DNA of 64,000 nucleotides from Glandiceps talaboti (GCF_964340395.1 NC_135560.1:18885098-18949097); one strand, 5' to 3'. Positions 34,072 through 49,093 are shown, numbered from the stretch's first letter. The notes: generated by a model from the sequence alone, not told the origin. Numbers and translations are program-made.

Positions 34072-37000
34072 CTAATTTACAACAAGTGTAAGCTCTTTGT
34101 ATTTTGATTTTCTTTTCTTGATGCAGACGATAGCTCCACCAGCAATGATGACAAGGACTGGTAGTCCCAGCCCAGCTGATATAACTATAATAACTAGCAT
34201 TGACAGTTGGTCTTCTGGTGGTGTTCCATACCCTATGTTGGTTGTCCTACAAATCACAAACATTGACATTGTTTAGCTTTATTTACTCCAGAAGGCATCA
34301 TGTCTTTACTGATCGACAAGACCTGATATGCTTTTTGGATATATGTTGTCTTTTCCAGTCAGATAATGAATAATATTATGAAATACAAATTCATGTTTCA
34401 ATCTATATGTTGCTTGCCATACACTGAAAATGCCAGTCCGTTCTCTATAAATGTAAGCTCTTGCTGTGCCTTGGCACAATGTAAGGTTATCTAAGCAGAG
34501 ACTGGACTTTTCAGTCTAATCTTGCCATAGGAACCAGCATCATCAGGCAGCTGGACACAGACAGCGCCCTCTGTGGCAATTATAAAACTTTTACAACAAC
34601 CACACTGACAATGAATTTATGCAAATGAAAGTTTGTGCATGTGTATGCTGATGAGAGTGCAAACAAATAGCACGGCACAAATGTCGTATGTTACAGAATA
34701 GCGTATGTATATACAGAAACATATAATATTTTTTAAAATTTCAAATCAAATAAATACATGATGATAGAATGAATATTTATAGACTCTGGGTTTACGGATA
34801 CAAATAAAACTAATCAGAGAGTCAAAAAACAACTTTTTAGAAATATCAAATCTATTTCATTTTTCAATTATATCTATAAATATATGCTTCTGTTTACAGA
34901 AAAAAAGATGGATGTTCGGAACCATTGAAAATCTGGCAACATGCATACCATTCTATGCTACTCCAAAATCTTTGCAAATCTTAACATTTTTGTGAAGAAT
35001 AGATGAACTTACCAGCTAATATACTTGGTTGCACCATAAAATCCATCTTTACGTGTTCCAAATGAAATATTAAATGCTGTCATGTCCACATCGTTTAATT
35101 TGTAAAATGACTGAATGATACTCTTTGGAATGTACAGGTTTGAACTGTTTGTGTCGTAACTGTTTGCCTGTCAAAAAACAGATGAAAAATAGATGATTAC
35201 TTTGTATCAACTGAAAAAACAATACTTTTGTTCCATATTACCGCTGCTTCCTTTTTTTGAGATATTTTGTATACATTCAGTATGGACTTTATTCAGTTAC
35301 TTTCCACAGAACTTCAGTCAATGGCCTTACATGTAATACATGTATATAGCTAACAGAATGATGATTACAAAGATTAGAAATCAACAGATGTGTTCTCCGT
35401 GAATGAAGTATCAGGGATACATATAATCCTCTTGTAATACAGTATTCTACTTTATAGATGGCTGACACCAGTAAAACCATCTGTAGTTGTTGATTGGGAG
35501 ACCAAGATAACAGCATCTAGGGTCTGTGGCTGTTTTGACATCAATTTGACATAAAATGAAGTGGTTTCATCCTATCAAGTAGACACTCAGAAATTACACA
35601 AGGGCTTGGTACCTTTATTTGTTAAGGGAGTAAACTAATTTTTGAGTGCCTTCTAGACGTATGGAATATCATACGCCAAAGTTCATTTTATGTGAAAAGA
35701 ATATTAAAAGCCATATATTCTCTATTACCTCCAAATGACAAGAACTAAAGGGCAAGTCTCTGAGCTTTTCTTGTGAAGCCATTCTAGGGAGAATACTAGT
35801 CAGTTCAGGACACAGAGAGATTAGTTGTTTACCTCTAAAGCATTAGTGAAGTCCCTTGCAGAGTCTGAGTAACAGACTGGTTTCCATTGTGCATAACTGC
35901 TATATTTAGATGTAGATTGTGCAGGTAGGTGTAACTCATCACTCTGTTGACAAAAAAGCAAGTCAAAATATGATTGATAGCTATTCTTAGGTATATTGTC
36001 AATTCCACTACAATCTTAACTTTTGAGTATTAACATAAATGTAAAGTATTTGCCTGGCAGTTCACATCTGTACATATGCACTGGTTTGATAGTGGTCTGA
36101 TGAATGTGTTAGATCCTTGATACCATATAGACCAGTGGGAGGCATCTGGTAGGATTTGCAGATTGCACTAGAAAACCCACATGAAATGTAGGAACTTGGA
36201 CAGACTTTACCTAGTCACTGTGATCTAAGGCAAAAGTCGCTTCACAAAATTTGTGCAGCACAACTAACTTTACTGAAATTAAGTATGCCCGTGTTGTTTT
36301 CTCCTGCACTTTCACTATCTATACTAACAAAAGTACAGCTGCAGAGATCACTGCAAACATTCATACTAATACCCCGAGTATGCCATACTGGCACTGCCAA
36401 GCCATAGAGTTCTGTTATATTACAGATCACATATGGAAAAGTACTAACCTTAAACATGCCTGGTGTATACTCATCATCAATAGACTTGGCTACATGTTTA
36501 GTGATGTTGTGCTTGGAGTTTTTCTTGCCACTGACAAACAATAACTCAACTGCAAATCTTGAACAGTTATATGAAGGTTGTACATGATCTATAGTGAAAT
36601 CTATTTGTGTTGTATTTGATGTGTATTGTAAATGAGGCAACATTTCTGCTCTTCCTAAGTGATCATACGCTGTAAACTGAAACAAACAAAAACAACACTT
36701 TTATCTTATCAGCAATGACACTCATTTTTTGCTTGTCACTGTCAGGAATGATGGGAAAAGAATGGGTACATCTAATCTACATCTGGGAGACACTAAGTCC
36801 AGCTTTCAATATGGGAACAGTTATATGGATTCTGTATCTGTATAATGCAAGCTGGAATCCTTACAAATATCACAGCTGGGTATTAAGCTGCTAACTATGC
36901 CCTCTAAGTCAAGGTCACTTGTTCAGGGAGAGCACTAGCTGTGACACGTTTTCTGTTGCACTTATAAATATAGAGACTGTGTTGTTACCATGGAAATTTG

Positions 37001-38730
37001 GTTGATGATGTTCTTTACTGTATAAAGACTGGATTGTTACCATGGAAACTGCATGGCTGATGACATACATACCTGTATAGAGACTGTACCATTACCACGA
37101 AGATTAGGTTGATAAAGAGTTGTATTAAGAATTGCACTATGTGTTGTTTCATTAATTGTAAGGTTCATATTTTGCCATTGTAAATCTTCAAATCCAATTG
37201 ACTTTACATTGGTTCCTTTCTGCAGGTCAGCCTTGTCATTCAAATCATCATATTCTATTAACTGCAAAGACACAGAAATAAAATTCTAGTGTTTACCTTA
37301 GTATGGTATTAGGTTTTCCTAAGACGGAGCATTCAAGACCCAAGAAATGTTCAGAGGTACCCCAATCCCATCAAATTTGGCAAAAGCAGCATTTTGAAAT
37401 GGGTAGTATGCTGACATCTTGCTCACGTTTTCAGAGTGATCTCATCTACTTGAGTTTGCCTGGCAACAATTGTTGTGTTTGCTTCCAGTTTAACATCGGA
37501 ACAAAAAAAAGCACAAAAACAGAAGAAAACACTCAAAATCACAACAAATGCTACAATTATTGTAGCTATGTATGGTACTATATAGTAAATAGATAATGTT
37601 ACTTACCCTTGTAATAATAAATGCCATTGAATAATTCACATTGTTTGGTATAAACTGTATTGCATTGCCATCTTTTTGTGGATTGAGTAGTTGTTCCCAG
37701 TCCACATGTAGTTTGGTATCATTTGGTGTAGTGGCAAGAATCATAGTAGGAGCACCAATAGAACTCCATAGGTAGTGTATTACATCATTACCTACAGCTT
37801 TCACATAAACTAGATTTTTTATACCTGTTGTATTTCTACATGCTGCCACTGTACAGTTGGGATTGTATTCTATTGAAATCTGTGGAAAAAAAGAGAGAAT
37901 ATTTACTGAATACAAACAATCACACGCTGAACATTACATTAAAATAAATAATTTGAATATCAAAATATAAACATAATATCAGCTAATTATTAATTGGTTC
38001 AATACATGTGATCCTGATTAAATATCCATTAATGAAACTAAATCTTGGGGAAATACTTCCATGAAATTATTTATTCGTCCAAGGCCATGGGGTGTCCATA
38101 TTTTGTCTACATGGTGGGTGTTGGCTCAATCCTACGAAGAAGCGTTTGAAGACCCGGTCCATGTATATAATTCTGATGACGTTTAAAGAGATTGGATAAC
38201 CTTTACATTGTAAAACTTACTAAACAGATAGGTGAAGCCGGTAAACTTTAGTCTACCCGCTGGATCTACTTGACATGAGCGAAATGAATTGATAATACTC
38301 GTGACCAGCTTTGCAAAACAATAGACAGATCGTGATATGGACTATACACGGGGACCATATAATGGTGATTGGGTGTAACGCATAACTGTGTCCATGGATC
38401 TTCAGTTGCCCAGTAACATTGCATAATAACTCTTATAGTAGAGAGAATAATCGATTCAAACTGAACACTTGACATTAAAGCAAGGTTTTATTATTTTATA
38501 GGCGTTCAGTCCAATGAATATCCGGTAACTTCAAGGTACACTTTTCGGAGACGGTAAACCAACACGTGTATTTGATTTTTAAAAAATACGAAAGTGGGAC
38601 TAAAATGACAAACTCAAGACCAAAAACTTACCATTCGATCCATTCCACTAACTTCCCCATACATCCACAGAAACGCCTGCAAACAAAATATCGTCCTCAT
38701 CAGACACGATACATGTATGTTGACCGCCAT
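34072..38730 (-). CDS. GLMP: Glycosylated lysosomal membrane protein (GLMP/NCU-G1), 7 exons, complete
   Basis: Minus-strand exons: 38730-38632, 37879-37607, 37261-37073, 36676-36449, 35943-35833, 35167-35013, 34246-34072 (TAG). All are GT-AG and in phase, giving 409 aa (I recall about 406 for human). GLMP is a type I lysosomal membrane protein that accompanies and protects the transporter MFSD1. Visible blocks shared with vertebrate GLMP: YNPNCT...VYVKAVGNDVIHYLWSSIGAP, LHVDWEQLL, HSIDDEY-type SIDDEYTPGMF, YAQWKPVCY, FNISFGTRKDGFY and YISWTTNIGYGTPPEDQLS. Residues 1 to about 28 are a signal peptide. The lumenal part has about a dozen N-x-S/T sites. The transmembrane segment (VIIVISAGLGLPVLVIIAGGAIV) is in the last exon, followed by KKRKSKYKELTLVVN, where YKEL fits a Yxx-phi lysosomal sorting signal. 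It converges on the PTP gene and shares its strand with SNX. Confidence 0.95.
36305..36420. repeat. Dispersed foldback (MITE-like) element, copy B
   Basis: GCACTTTCACTATCTATACTAACAAAAGTACAGCTGCAGAGATCACTGCAA...AATACCCCGAGTA...AGAGTTCTGTTA matches the right half of the element at 12660-12770 in order and spacing. It lies in a GLMP intron next to exon 4. Confidence 0.65.
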
Positions 38731-41700
38731 CTTGGGTCATGTGAGTTGAATATATTGAGACCTCTTAGCTTGTTTCAGTTTCTACACAAACTTTGCAAAT
38801 GTCTGTCCGCGCCCGGGGCCACACGTCCAAGCTACAAAACTCCATTTGTTAATAAAATATGCATGAGAATGAACTTTATGATAGCATTTCAAATCAAAAG
38901 TAGGTCTAACAACACCAAGTAATGACAACGAAGCCTGGTGCGTAGCGAGGAGTTAGGGACTCATGTTGTAGGAGTTATTCACGGTCACATGCGTCATACT
39001 AAATATTTACTTATAAACAACAACAAATCCAAAGTCCTTGAAAACCTTACCATAAATCATAGAGGGTTTCGATCATATGATCTAAACTTTAATTTTCCTC
39101 TTTTCTTCATCCTTTTCCCTTTCACATAAAAATGTATTCACTCTCTCCATTCAAAATCATGTAAAATACTAAAGGAGTCGAGGAGTCGTCATGATTTACG
39201 GTCGGGGGGATCAGTAATGAACCCCCCTTCATTTTGCTAAAAATAATTAATACCCCCTATCTGACATGGTACATTTGTAAATTGAGTGAACCACATGCAT
39301 ACACACACTGCATATATTAATACTATAAAGTGATGTGTTTTTACTAGAAGGCAGTGACTCACTTCAACAAATTAAATTTTTGAAAGAATATTTCTTATAA
39401 AATAATTATATAAAACACACGTTATTTTGCAATTGTCTATTTTCCAAAAATGCTCTGTTCAATTGTCCTGAATGATTCCATTTCACTCTGTCCTGATAAA
39501 CCAATTTGAACCTCATCACCTCTACATTGTTCAGCCCTACCAGGCTTCTAAACCACAACTGTACTAAACTACCAAATATCCTGTAAAGTGCAACCAGATT
39601 TGGTTGCGACCAATCAAATATACCGATAGTTGCTGCACAAGGTGTCAAATGACCATTACGTCAGTCTTTCAATGTTGATTTACATGATCAACCATCTAAT
39701 ATTATGTAAGGAGTAAACATAAGTTTCTGGCCAAATTGAAGTCTGGTATTTTATGGAGTACAAACAATTGATAAGTCATCATAACAACTATCAATTTCTT
39801 AGGATCAGAAGCAGAAACTTTTTTGCCTGTCTAATTGTAATCTACATAGTAATCTGTTTGAACTTCTAATCACATGTTCAAGGTGGGGCCAAATCTTTTG
39901 ATCTTGCAGACAGACCCATAGTAGTACAGAAGCGAGTGATACCTGATAGTGTGGCACAAATGTCATATCTCAGACCACATCTTTTCTGGCTAGGGTCTAC
40001 TGTCTTTGTATGTACCTCATCACCTGTGACTTAGCTAGTGTCTACTGTTTTTGTATGTACCTCATCACTGTGACTTGGCTAGGGTCTACTGTTTTTGTAT
40101 GTACCTCATCACCTGTGACTTGGCTAGGGTCTACTGTCTTTGTATGTACCTCATCACCTGTGACTTGGCTAGGGTCTACTGTTTTTGTATGTACCTCATC
40201 ACCTGTGACTTGGCTAGGGTCTACTGTTTTTGTATGTACCTCATCACCTGTGACTTGGCTAGGGTCTACTGTCTTTGTATGTACCTCATCACCTGTGACT
40301 TGGCTAGGGTCTACTGTTTTTGTATGTACCTCATCACCTGTGACTTGGCTAGGGTCTACTGTTTTTGTATGTACCTCATCACCAGAGATTTGGCTAGGGT
40401 CTACTGTTTTTGTATGTACCTCATCACCTGTGACTTCGCTAGGGTCTGTTTTTGTATGTACCTCATCACCTGTGACTTGGCTAGGGTCTACTGTTTTTGT
40501 GTGAACATCATCAGCTGCGACTTAGCTAGGGTCTACTGTTTTTGTATGTACCTCATCACCTGTGATTTGGCTAGGGTCTACTATCTTTGTATATACCTCA
40601 TCACCTGTGATTTGGCTAGGGTCTACTGTCTTTGTATGAACCTCATCACCTGTGATTTGGCTAGGGTCTACTGTCTTTGTACGAACCTCATCAGCTGTGA
40701 CTTAGCTAGGAGCTACTGTTTTTGTATGTACCTCATCAGCTGTAACAAAACTTACTAGGGTCGACCTGTTCGTGCACCTCACTGACTGCAATCTGGTCAA
40801 CCATATCACTACTATTATCAAAATAAAGACACAACACATTTTGAAAGTTTGTCTCTTCTATAAGTAAATCTTTACTGAGAGCCTTAGAGACAAGGAAGAC
40901 CCTGTCTGACGAATACTTTGTAGTAACACTGTTGACTGTGATGTCAGAAAAACAGATACATCTACAAACTAGTTTGAAAACACACTACATGCCTTGGTGT
41001 GTACCTGGGTAAATGGTAAGCTGTGGAGAATCTACATTGCAAGTCTATACATTAAACATATAGAGTGGACATATTTAATTATATTCATCATCAATTCTGC
41101 TATATCTACCTTTTTTCCATAAAATTTGGATTTTTTTTGTTCCATTTACATACAATATCACCTATGTATATGAGCATATCAAAATAAGATGCTGTCTTGT
41201 CAAGCTTGCGCACAAACATTGTGGCTGATTAGGTATATGTACTTTTACTTGACGTCATTCCCTTGTTTACTCCAGTGGGGTTTCCATCCGTACTAAGTGT
41301 CAGTATGTAAATTGGTAGGACTAAAAACTCTTCATGGCCACAGTAGATGTAACTTTAGGTATATTCTGTTACATCACCAAAGAATTACAGAGGAACAAGT
41401 AATCAGATCATCTCAGTATGTAATTTTATCAGTTTAATTGGTAATTTGTTTCATTTTGAGATATTTCTATTTCAATTTGGCTCAAATTACTGATAAATCA
41501 TGACTCCTGTCTAGTCTGTAAGGTAGCTGCGAAGGGGTGCCCTCATGCATTGGCAAATCCCTAGTGAGTGCTATCTGATACTATGCATGGCATGGTATGT
41601 TGGTATATTACAGATTAAATCATGTCTACCGAACCAAGAAAGCTGTCACCAGAAATTCATAGACAATATAAACATGACACAATGACTTAATTTTTTAGTC

Positions 41701-42454
41701 ACCAAACAATTAAAAACAAAATTCAGTTTACCAAACCTCATTATGTATACTTAATCACCTGTCATATCATGCGATATTGATTACAACTTGTACCTATAGT
41801 AATTTAAGTGTGCATAATGTATATGTATTTTGTTTTCACCATCTCTAGTTCAAACTTTAATTCAAGGGTTACTATTGTAGCTGTTAAAAAATTCTCACAA
41901 AGTCATCTACTTCATACTACATTGTAATTTTATATGTAATTGTCAAAAGATCATCAACAGGGTAGATTTTACATCATTAAATTGTAAAAGTGATTCAAAC
42001 ATGAAAAAACATTGGCACTAATAAACAAATACCCCACTTCTTTGTCACATATTGACAAGCTAAAAAACAGTTTAGGAGAATAGCACTTTTCTGTCCAGTC
42101 GGAGTTTGATTTTTCTCTGACAAAATATACTAAAAGTTACAACCACTGTGGCGGTATACAAATAATGAAATGTTGTGAAGAAACAATCTTTGCAGACGGC
42201 TCTAAATATGTGGCATCTATAACATAATACATTACAATTAGCACTGATACATTTCTTGTAATTTTCCAACTTAATTAGATCTTATTTCACACTTTGTAAT
42301 TAGATTTTCATGACATTTGCTGAAATCAAAACTGATATGATACAAAAATCATTTCTTCAAAACTGCAATTAAGACTTCATTTGATATGGCCACGCATCTT
42401 TAAGGTATGAAATCAAAAAATAAAAGTTCTATAATAGCATCTTGTGGTGTTTCT
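38731..42454. other. Intergenic region between GLMP and SNX
   Basis: GLMP 5' flank and SNX 3' flank, both genes on minus. Apart from the minisatellite at 40.0-40.76 kb I see no coding or RNA feature. Long frames at 40010-40758 are produced by the repeat. Confidence 0.65.
39985..40760. repeat. 45-bp minisatellite, about 16-17 copies
   Basis: Consensus GGGTCTACTGTTTTTGTATG plus TACCTCATCACCTGTGACTT plus GGCTA. The period of 45 is a multiple of three, so two frames stay open for 164 and 235 codons, yielding 15-residue repeats. One unit (near 40441) is shortened, and variation increases toward both ends, as in ordinary minisatellites. Confidence 0.97.
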
Positions 42455-45400
42455 TCATGCTATTGCTTTTGCTTCTGGTAGGAATCCTTCCCAGTACTTT
42501 ATAACCTGTAAATATAAGATGACAGAAATCAGTATAAATAGAAGAGACAGCCAATGTAAATAGGGGAACAAAGGCAATGTTCCTTTTATCTTAGCTGCAT
42601 TTCACCAAGAATAGTCATTTTTACCAAGACTGTAATGTGCAACCTCTCATAATGAGAGTGTAATGCGCAAACTCTCATGAATAGAGTTTTGAAAATTGGC
42701 ATTGAAATCAGGCTTAGAAGAGGTCGGCTGTACAATGAGGCAAGGTATTATGGGAAATGAACAAAGTTGGGAGTTTTACACCTCTTTATCAATGCTCATA
42801 CTATGATGAAGATAGTTAAGATACAATCTGCTTTGTCTTTCTTTTCCCTTTAAAGGCCCATGATTCAATCACAGCTTTTCACAATAATACTCTGTAAATC
42901 ACGATGTCTGTAATATCAAAGGTAAAACTCTCAATTTCAGTCACATATATATCACTTTAAACCCTAGTTACCTGTTGTTGTGAATCCATTATACTTTCCA
43001 AATATTTAATAATGACAGAGCGGAAATCACGCACACGATTTTTCTGAAAAAAACAACACAGAAAAACATTCCTTAGGTTACATTTTATAACATATTTACA
43101 AGTCTCAATTTTACATTGTTGACTTTTGTTGGTGTACAAAAAAGTCAGAAAATAGAAAAAAAATGTGATTTTGTATTTGGAACAAAAGGGTTGCTTCAAG
43201 GACTTGCTAATTACTTTCTATAAAATCTACGGTGAATTCTTAGTAAAACATCACAGTAAACTCACCTCAAATCGATCAATCTCCTTTCGAATTGTTTTGG
43301 AAATTTTATCAAATTCTTCTTGGCCTTTTTCAACTTTGTGTTCCCACTGTAAAGATAAAATAATGAAGTTTTGTCCTCTTTACAATGTGAGGAAATAGAA
43401 AAACAGTACCACAGTATATATTTGACTACCTTTGTTATTACCACAGAAAATGAAAAAGCAGAAGGAAACTTGCATTAGTAAGGGTATTGATAATATACAC
43501 TGGTTTGACGACATGATTGTAAGAGGTTTCCAAATGATGTCAAATTGGAGAGACATTAATAATTAAATCATTGTGTTATCAAGATCCGTAGTAGATGGAC
43601 CAAAACGTTCATTTGATTGAGTAATAAATAGTGAAAGTTAGTAGTACTACTAACCTCTTTGATTTCTTCCTTGACTTGATGAACTTTGTCTTGTTTCCCA
43701 CTTGCTTGGAATTTGACCTCTTGTTCTCGTTTCTTGGCTAAATTTGCTTGTGCATTCTGCCAAGTGTGGTACATCTTTTCACGCTCACGGAAAACTTCCT
43801 GTTTGGAAACCAAATAAATCCCACTTTACACTAAGTTTTGATTGACAAGTCATTTTAAAGGCAATTTCTATAATAATGATTGAGAGAAAGATTCAAAGTG
43901 AAATTCCCTACTCAGTACTGTAAGCAAAATATTGCTTCCTACATATCGTTACGTTAATATTTGTCTAGTTACAGCCAATATTGTGTTCTCCCCAGCAATT
44001 TTATAAAATTGTTTGAAATTTGAATACGAAAGGATGACATTTTTATGTTTATCAAGTTCTGTCACTTTTAAATGAAGGTGAAATCAACTATTATTAAGGC
44101 CTTCAGGCATCTTTGCCTGTGGACACAATATGACAGAACTAATCCTTGTGGGGCTTATGAATCTATCAATCAACCAGTTAGAGTCAAAACAGGACATAGT
44201 AAAAACTGCTATACTAACCCTTATGGAACTTATAAGGCCGATATAATCTTTCAACAATTCTGATAGGACATAGAAGTCTGTGTTAGCTTGGTCTTGATGG
44301 AGTTGATCTATCTTCTCCTCTACCTCAGCAAGCTGTGCTAAAGCCCGGGATAATCCTGTGTGTTCTTCTGTGTTGCCTAATGTAGCGGCACTCTTTGCAA
44401 ATGAAGCAGTAGCAAGACTTAAATCTGAAAACAATAACAAATAAACTTTTCAAGAATGTTTGTTTTCAGTTCTTTTTGAGCATGAATTGCAAATTTTACT
44501 CACCATTGCATTACAAACAGATGTCATATTTGCAATTGCCGATAACCAAGTTCTTTGCCATAACTACAGATTTAAACAAACACCTGTTGGTATTTTACAT
44601 TCACTGTGCTAATTTGAGATCGGGAAGCAATGAGAATACGTTTGAGGGTAGTCTGTAACATACGACAATCGTGCTACGCTATCAGCCAGCACTCACGTCT
44701 GTACTACTAGTCTGTAAGATACGACATCCATGTCACGCTATCAGCCAGCACTCACGTCTGTACTACTAGTCTGTATATTGGGCAGATTAGTACAGTCATG
44801 GTTAAGAAGCCTGATAGGGCTGAACAACATGACATGTCTTACAGTCTAAGTGAAGCCTGATACTGATAGGACTTGAACAACACAACTTATCTTAGTCTAG
44901 TTTGAGGGGAGAGTCTATCAGGATTTTCACCACCTTCTAAAACAGTACTACAACCAAAGATTCACACTTACCTTTTCTATGAGCCACAAGTGCTTCTACA
45001 CTGGAATGCAGTTTCTTTAATTGTTGGTCAAGACTGTCAATCTGTTGATGTTTATCTTCAAACCACTAGTAAAAGAAAATTTGGACAACAACATGTAAGC
45101 AACGATATTGTCAAAGAAAATGAATCTGCATCAAAAGAAAGAATTTGTAATCAAAATTGAGACACGATTGACGGTTCAATCCCAGGTTCTCACATTACTG
45201 TTACCTTATCAGTGAAGTCATATGGATTAAATACGATCATTCATTTGTTGTGGACTGACATTTTCAACAGCTTTGTCAGATAACTATTTTTCATGCCTAA
45301 ATTTCTATCCTAATCCAAACTGGGCTTTTACGGATTAACATAAAATGTTAGGTTTTACAGGGAGTTTCTTAAGTAAAGTGTAGGGAATACACAAATATCA

Positions 45401-48400
45401 TATAACATGTGACCTTTAAAGGAAACTGTGCATATAGGTCATGACATACAGCGGGTCCTTCTGTTATGACAACTGCTGGTAATGGTTCAAGTTATTTGGT
45501 TCCAGACTTACAGCTACTGCTAGCAATGGTGCAAGTTATTTGGTGCCAGATTGAAAGCTACATACTTGAACTAAGTTATCATGAATTTATTTCAAATCTA
45601 GGAAACTTCACTATTACAAGGTATGATCATTCACCTTTCCCCAGTAGTTGTTTCAGTTGCCTGAATTTGCAGCCTTGTCTTACAACAAATAACTCAAATG
45701 AAGATGCAGTAGGGAAGCACCAGACAATAACAAATTTGACAACATTCATCTTTGCATTACTACAGTATCTCGGCAAGAATAACTGCAATTTTTAATCCAG
45801 TGCCTTGACAAACAATAACTGTTATCAGGTCGACATAACATAGATAAAACACTAGTTTTCAAGAGACAGAGAACATGTATCTCAACAACTTACTTGATCA
45901 GACTCATTCATTTTGGTTGTCATCTTATTGACTGTATCAGTAACTTTGTTGAATAGCCTCATAACACCAGCACCACTAACAGCTGATGTACCAGTAGCTC
46001 TGGGTAACTACACACAGGAATAAGAATGAAGGTCAAAGGTCACTATGAACAGTTTTGTATACTTGGTCTGTAGTTGTCACATAAGATTGACTAACATGGT
46101 TAATTCTTATTCCCCCTTGATAATAACTTAACTCCAAACAACATTATTTTTCATCACCTGTACAAATCTCTTGGTGAAGATTTCACTTTCAATCACCTGT
46201 AAAAGTTGATATGATTTTGTATACATATACAACTATATACAAATCACTAGTGGTAAAACTGAAGACTAAGTTTTACCTATAAGAACATTGAACAATTTTT
46301 GTTTAGTTGTAACTGTTTCGCGAAGTCTTGTGTATCATCACAAAAGACATACATTTCCATATTTTTCTTCTTGTATGACAGAAGTGAAAACAAGTTTCCG
46401 ACAAAAATGTTCTCATTTGTTTTAGTACATCAGAATACATGTATTTGTACCTCGTCCCGTTCTAAGAAATCTCTGAAATCAGGATCCTCTCTCAACATTG
46501 GATGTGCAGCTGTACGGTTTAAGTATCTTTCTAAAGAAGCCCTTCGCTTCTCAACAAACTCCATAGACCCTGAGTCTTCCTTAGATACCTTGACCTGGGT
46601 CATACCTGAAATATGCACAAAATATAGAAAACATACATCAAGAAACTTGAATTTAGGTCTGTATCAACAACCTACTGGTATAATTGACTGCACGTAAGGT
46701 AAAAACACATATCTGTGTGTGTGTGTGTGTGTGTATGTTACAAACAAATCTTGAGTTCACAATTGATGGTGTGTGTTGTAAGCTGATCATGAAGGAACAT
46801 AAATTTTGCCTTGCACACAAATCATTTAGTAATGTTACAAGAATATTGAGAAGATTCTGTGTGAAAGTTATGGTATGTAAATGGCACAACAGTTCCAAGG
46901 GTAAAATCTGGCAATGACCTCTTTTCAACAAAGACAAACTTACCTATGACACTCTTCTCTGGTGCTGGTGGTACAATCCGTCCAACATGTGTATGTTTTG
47001 TACCTAGTTTCTCATGAAGACCAAGGAAATCACTAAATCGCCTCCACACAGAAAACTCTGGCTTCTTGAAAATTGGTATAGTTGTCTGCAAGTCAGTAAA
47101 GCATAAATTATAAATTGCAAGTGTCAAGTCCTTTTTGTTCTTCTAAGATCATGACACAAAGTTTGAGATGTCAGCAACAACGTGGGTTTAGTTTCAAAAC
47201 AACATTGTTAACTCTTTGAGAGGAAATTTTCATGTTAAAACTACAATCATGCAGTTTTGATCTTTGGTGCTGGATCATACCATTCTTATTTTGGGCGTTG
47301 AGGGTTAGGTAGAGGTACTATCGGTATATTAGAATGTTTTGGAATGAAATGTTCACTAATTTGTACTTACTCTAGTTGTAACTTTATATGCCATATATGC
47401 CTTGATACCATCACCTGTAAAGACAATACAGTATATTCAAGTTGCAGTAATAAAATAAAAGTTAGTTTTTTTGGCTTGTGGGATATGCACACTGACTGAA
47501 TTGAAGGTTTCGGTATGTGGATAAACTGTTTTGATTTGCAGTGCAAATGATGAAGGATCACATGTGGGTATATCTATCGGGATAGGCTTTTTATTCTGGA
47601 TCTTTCAAATTTCTTGTTAAATTTCTATGAAGTAGAATCGATCGGACTATATTTTCTCCACTGTTATATACAAGTTTGTAAATGCTTTTTAAAACAGTAG
47701 CATCAAACACATTAATTTAGAAATGATTGGACTGTGTTTAGTACATACAAAATGACATGATGGGTGTTTACCTTTCTTTTGTGGTTCTGTAACTATAATT
47801 TCTAACTCTAACTTATCTCCACTTTCTTCCTCCTCAACCTGTAATTGAAGAGGGTAAAATAATAACATACAGTCAAAAGTTAGATCACTAAAAATTAGAT
47901 CAGCCAAGTCATTGGAAATGATCAGATTCGAGTATATATGGTTTTAGGAATTAATGAAAATGTCAATTACTGACCAACTTGGATCACTGTCACCACTGAT
48001 TGGGTAAATTAATCAGAGGCGAGAGTGTGTGGAACAGTGGTCTGATGGCACATGTAATATTCATGACACATAAGAGCTTATTCCCTTCAGTGTAAAACAT
48101 CTCTCATGAATATTCATTGTTCAAGCACGAATAATAATTTCTGCTGACTCCCATGAGGCAATGTGACCTAGAGTACAGATACCCTACAAAGACACAAGAT
48201 CAACTTGATTTCCCTGAAATTGCAACTTTATGCAAGTAATTGTAGGTGCTATAAAATGATAACATAACTCTCCAGAACCCCCAGTTTCTGAAAACATCTC
48301 TATTTCCTGGAGTGGCATTCCCCTTTAATCTGATTGTCTGCAATGAGTACCCACTGTTCTATACTGTCTTGCTCCCAATAATTATCCTATCATTATCTGA

Positions 48401-49052
48401 TCATCTGTGAAAGCTAGATTGATTCAGTGCAGGGTTGTAAATAGTTTCACTAGCACATGCAAATGCCACCTTTTCTAAATGAATTTTCAATTTTCATCAC
48501 AATATTCTTGTCTGAAATGTGTAGTTGACAATAATTGTTTGGACTTAGCTTACAGGTACAACTCTATTGGGTAAAACTAAAACCTGAAACTTGAAATCCA
48601 AATGGATATATTGAGTTCATCAGAGTTAATGTAAGTCACAGCAAAAGTACATATTTTGTACACATGTTTGATAAATTCAATTGATTTGCTGAAGAGAAAC
48701 AATACCATGTAAAAAAAATTATGTTCAACCAAGTTAAAAAGTGAGAGTGAACATTTCATATATATTTTAGCAAACAGATACTAACTTGGAGAGAAACAAC
48801 ACCATGAAAACAATTATGTTCTACCAAGCTAACAAGTGAAAGTGAACATTTCAGATATATTTTGACAAACAGAAATAATACATACAAATTGTAAATATTA
48901 AATACAAATAATCCAAAACATTTCTTTTGCCTATGAATACACATAAATAAATTTTACATATGGGAGGCCCTCACATGACCCAACTAACCTCTTCTTTTGT
49001 CTTTGTATCAGCTGGTTGTGACACTGCAACACTAGCAGGAGCTGTTACTGCA

Positions 49053-49093
<41 letters not shown>

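Noticed and set aside
40010-40758. Long open frames (164 and 235 codons) suggesting a repeat protein
   Set aside because: Produced by a 45-bp minisatellite that keeps two frames open at once; no splice sites, start context or family match.
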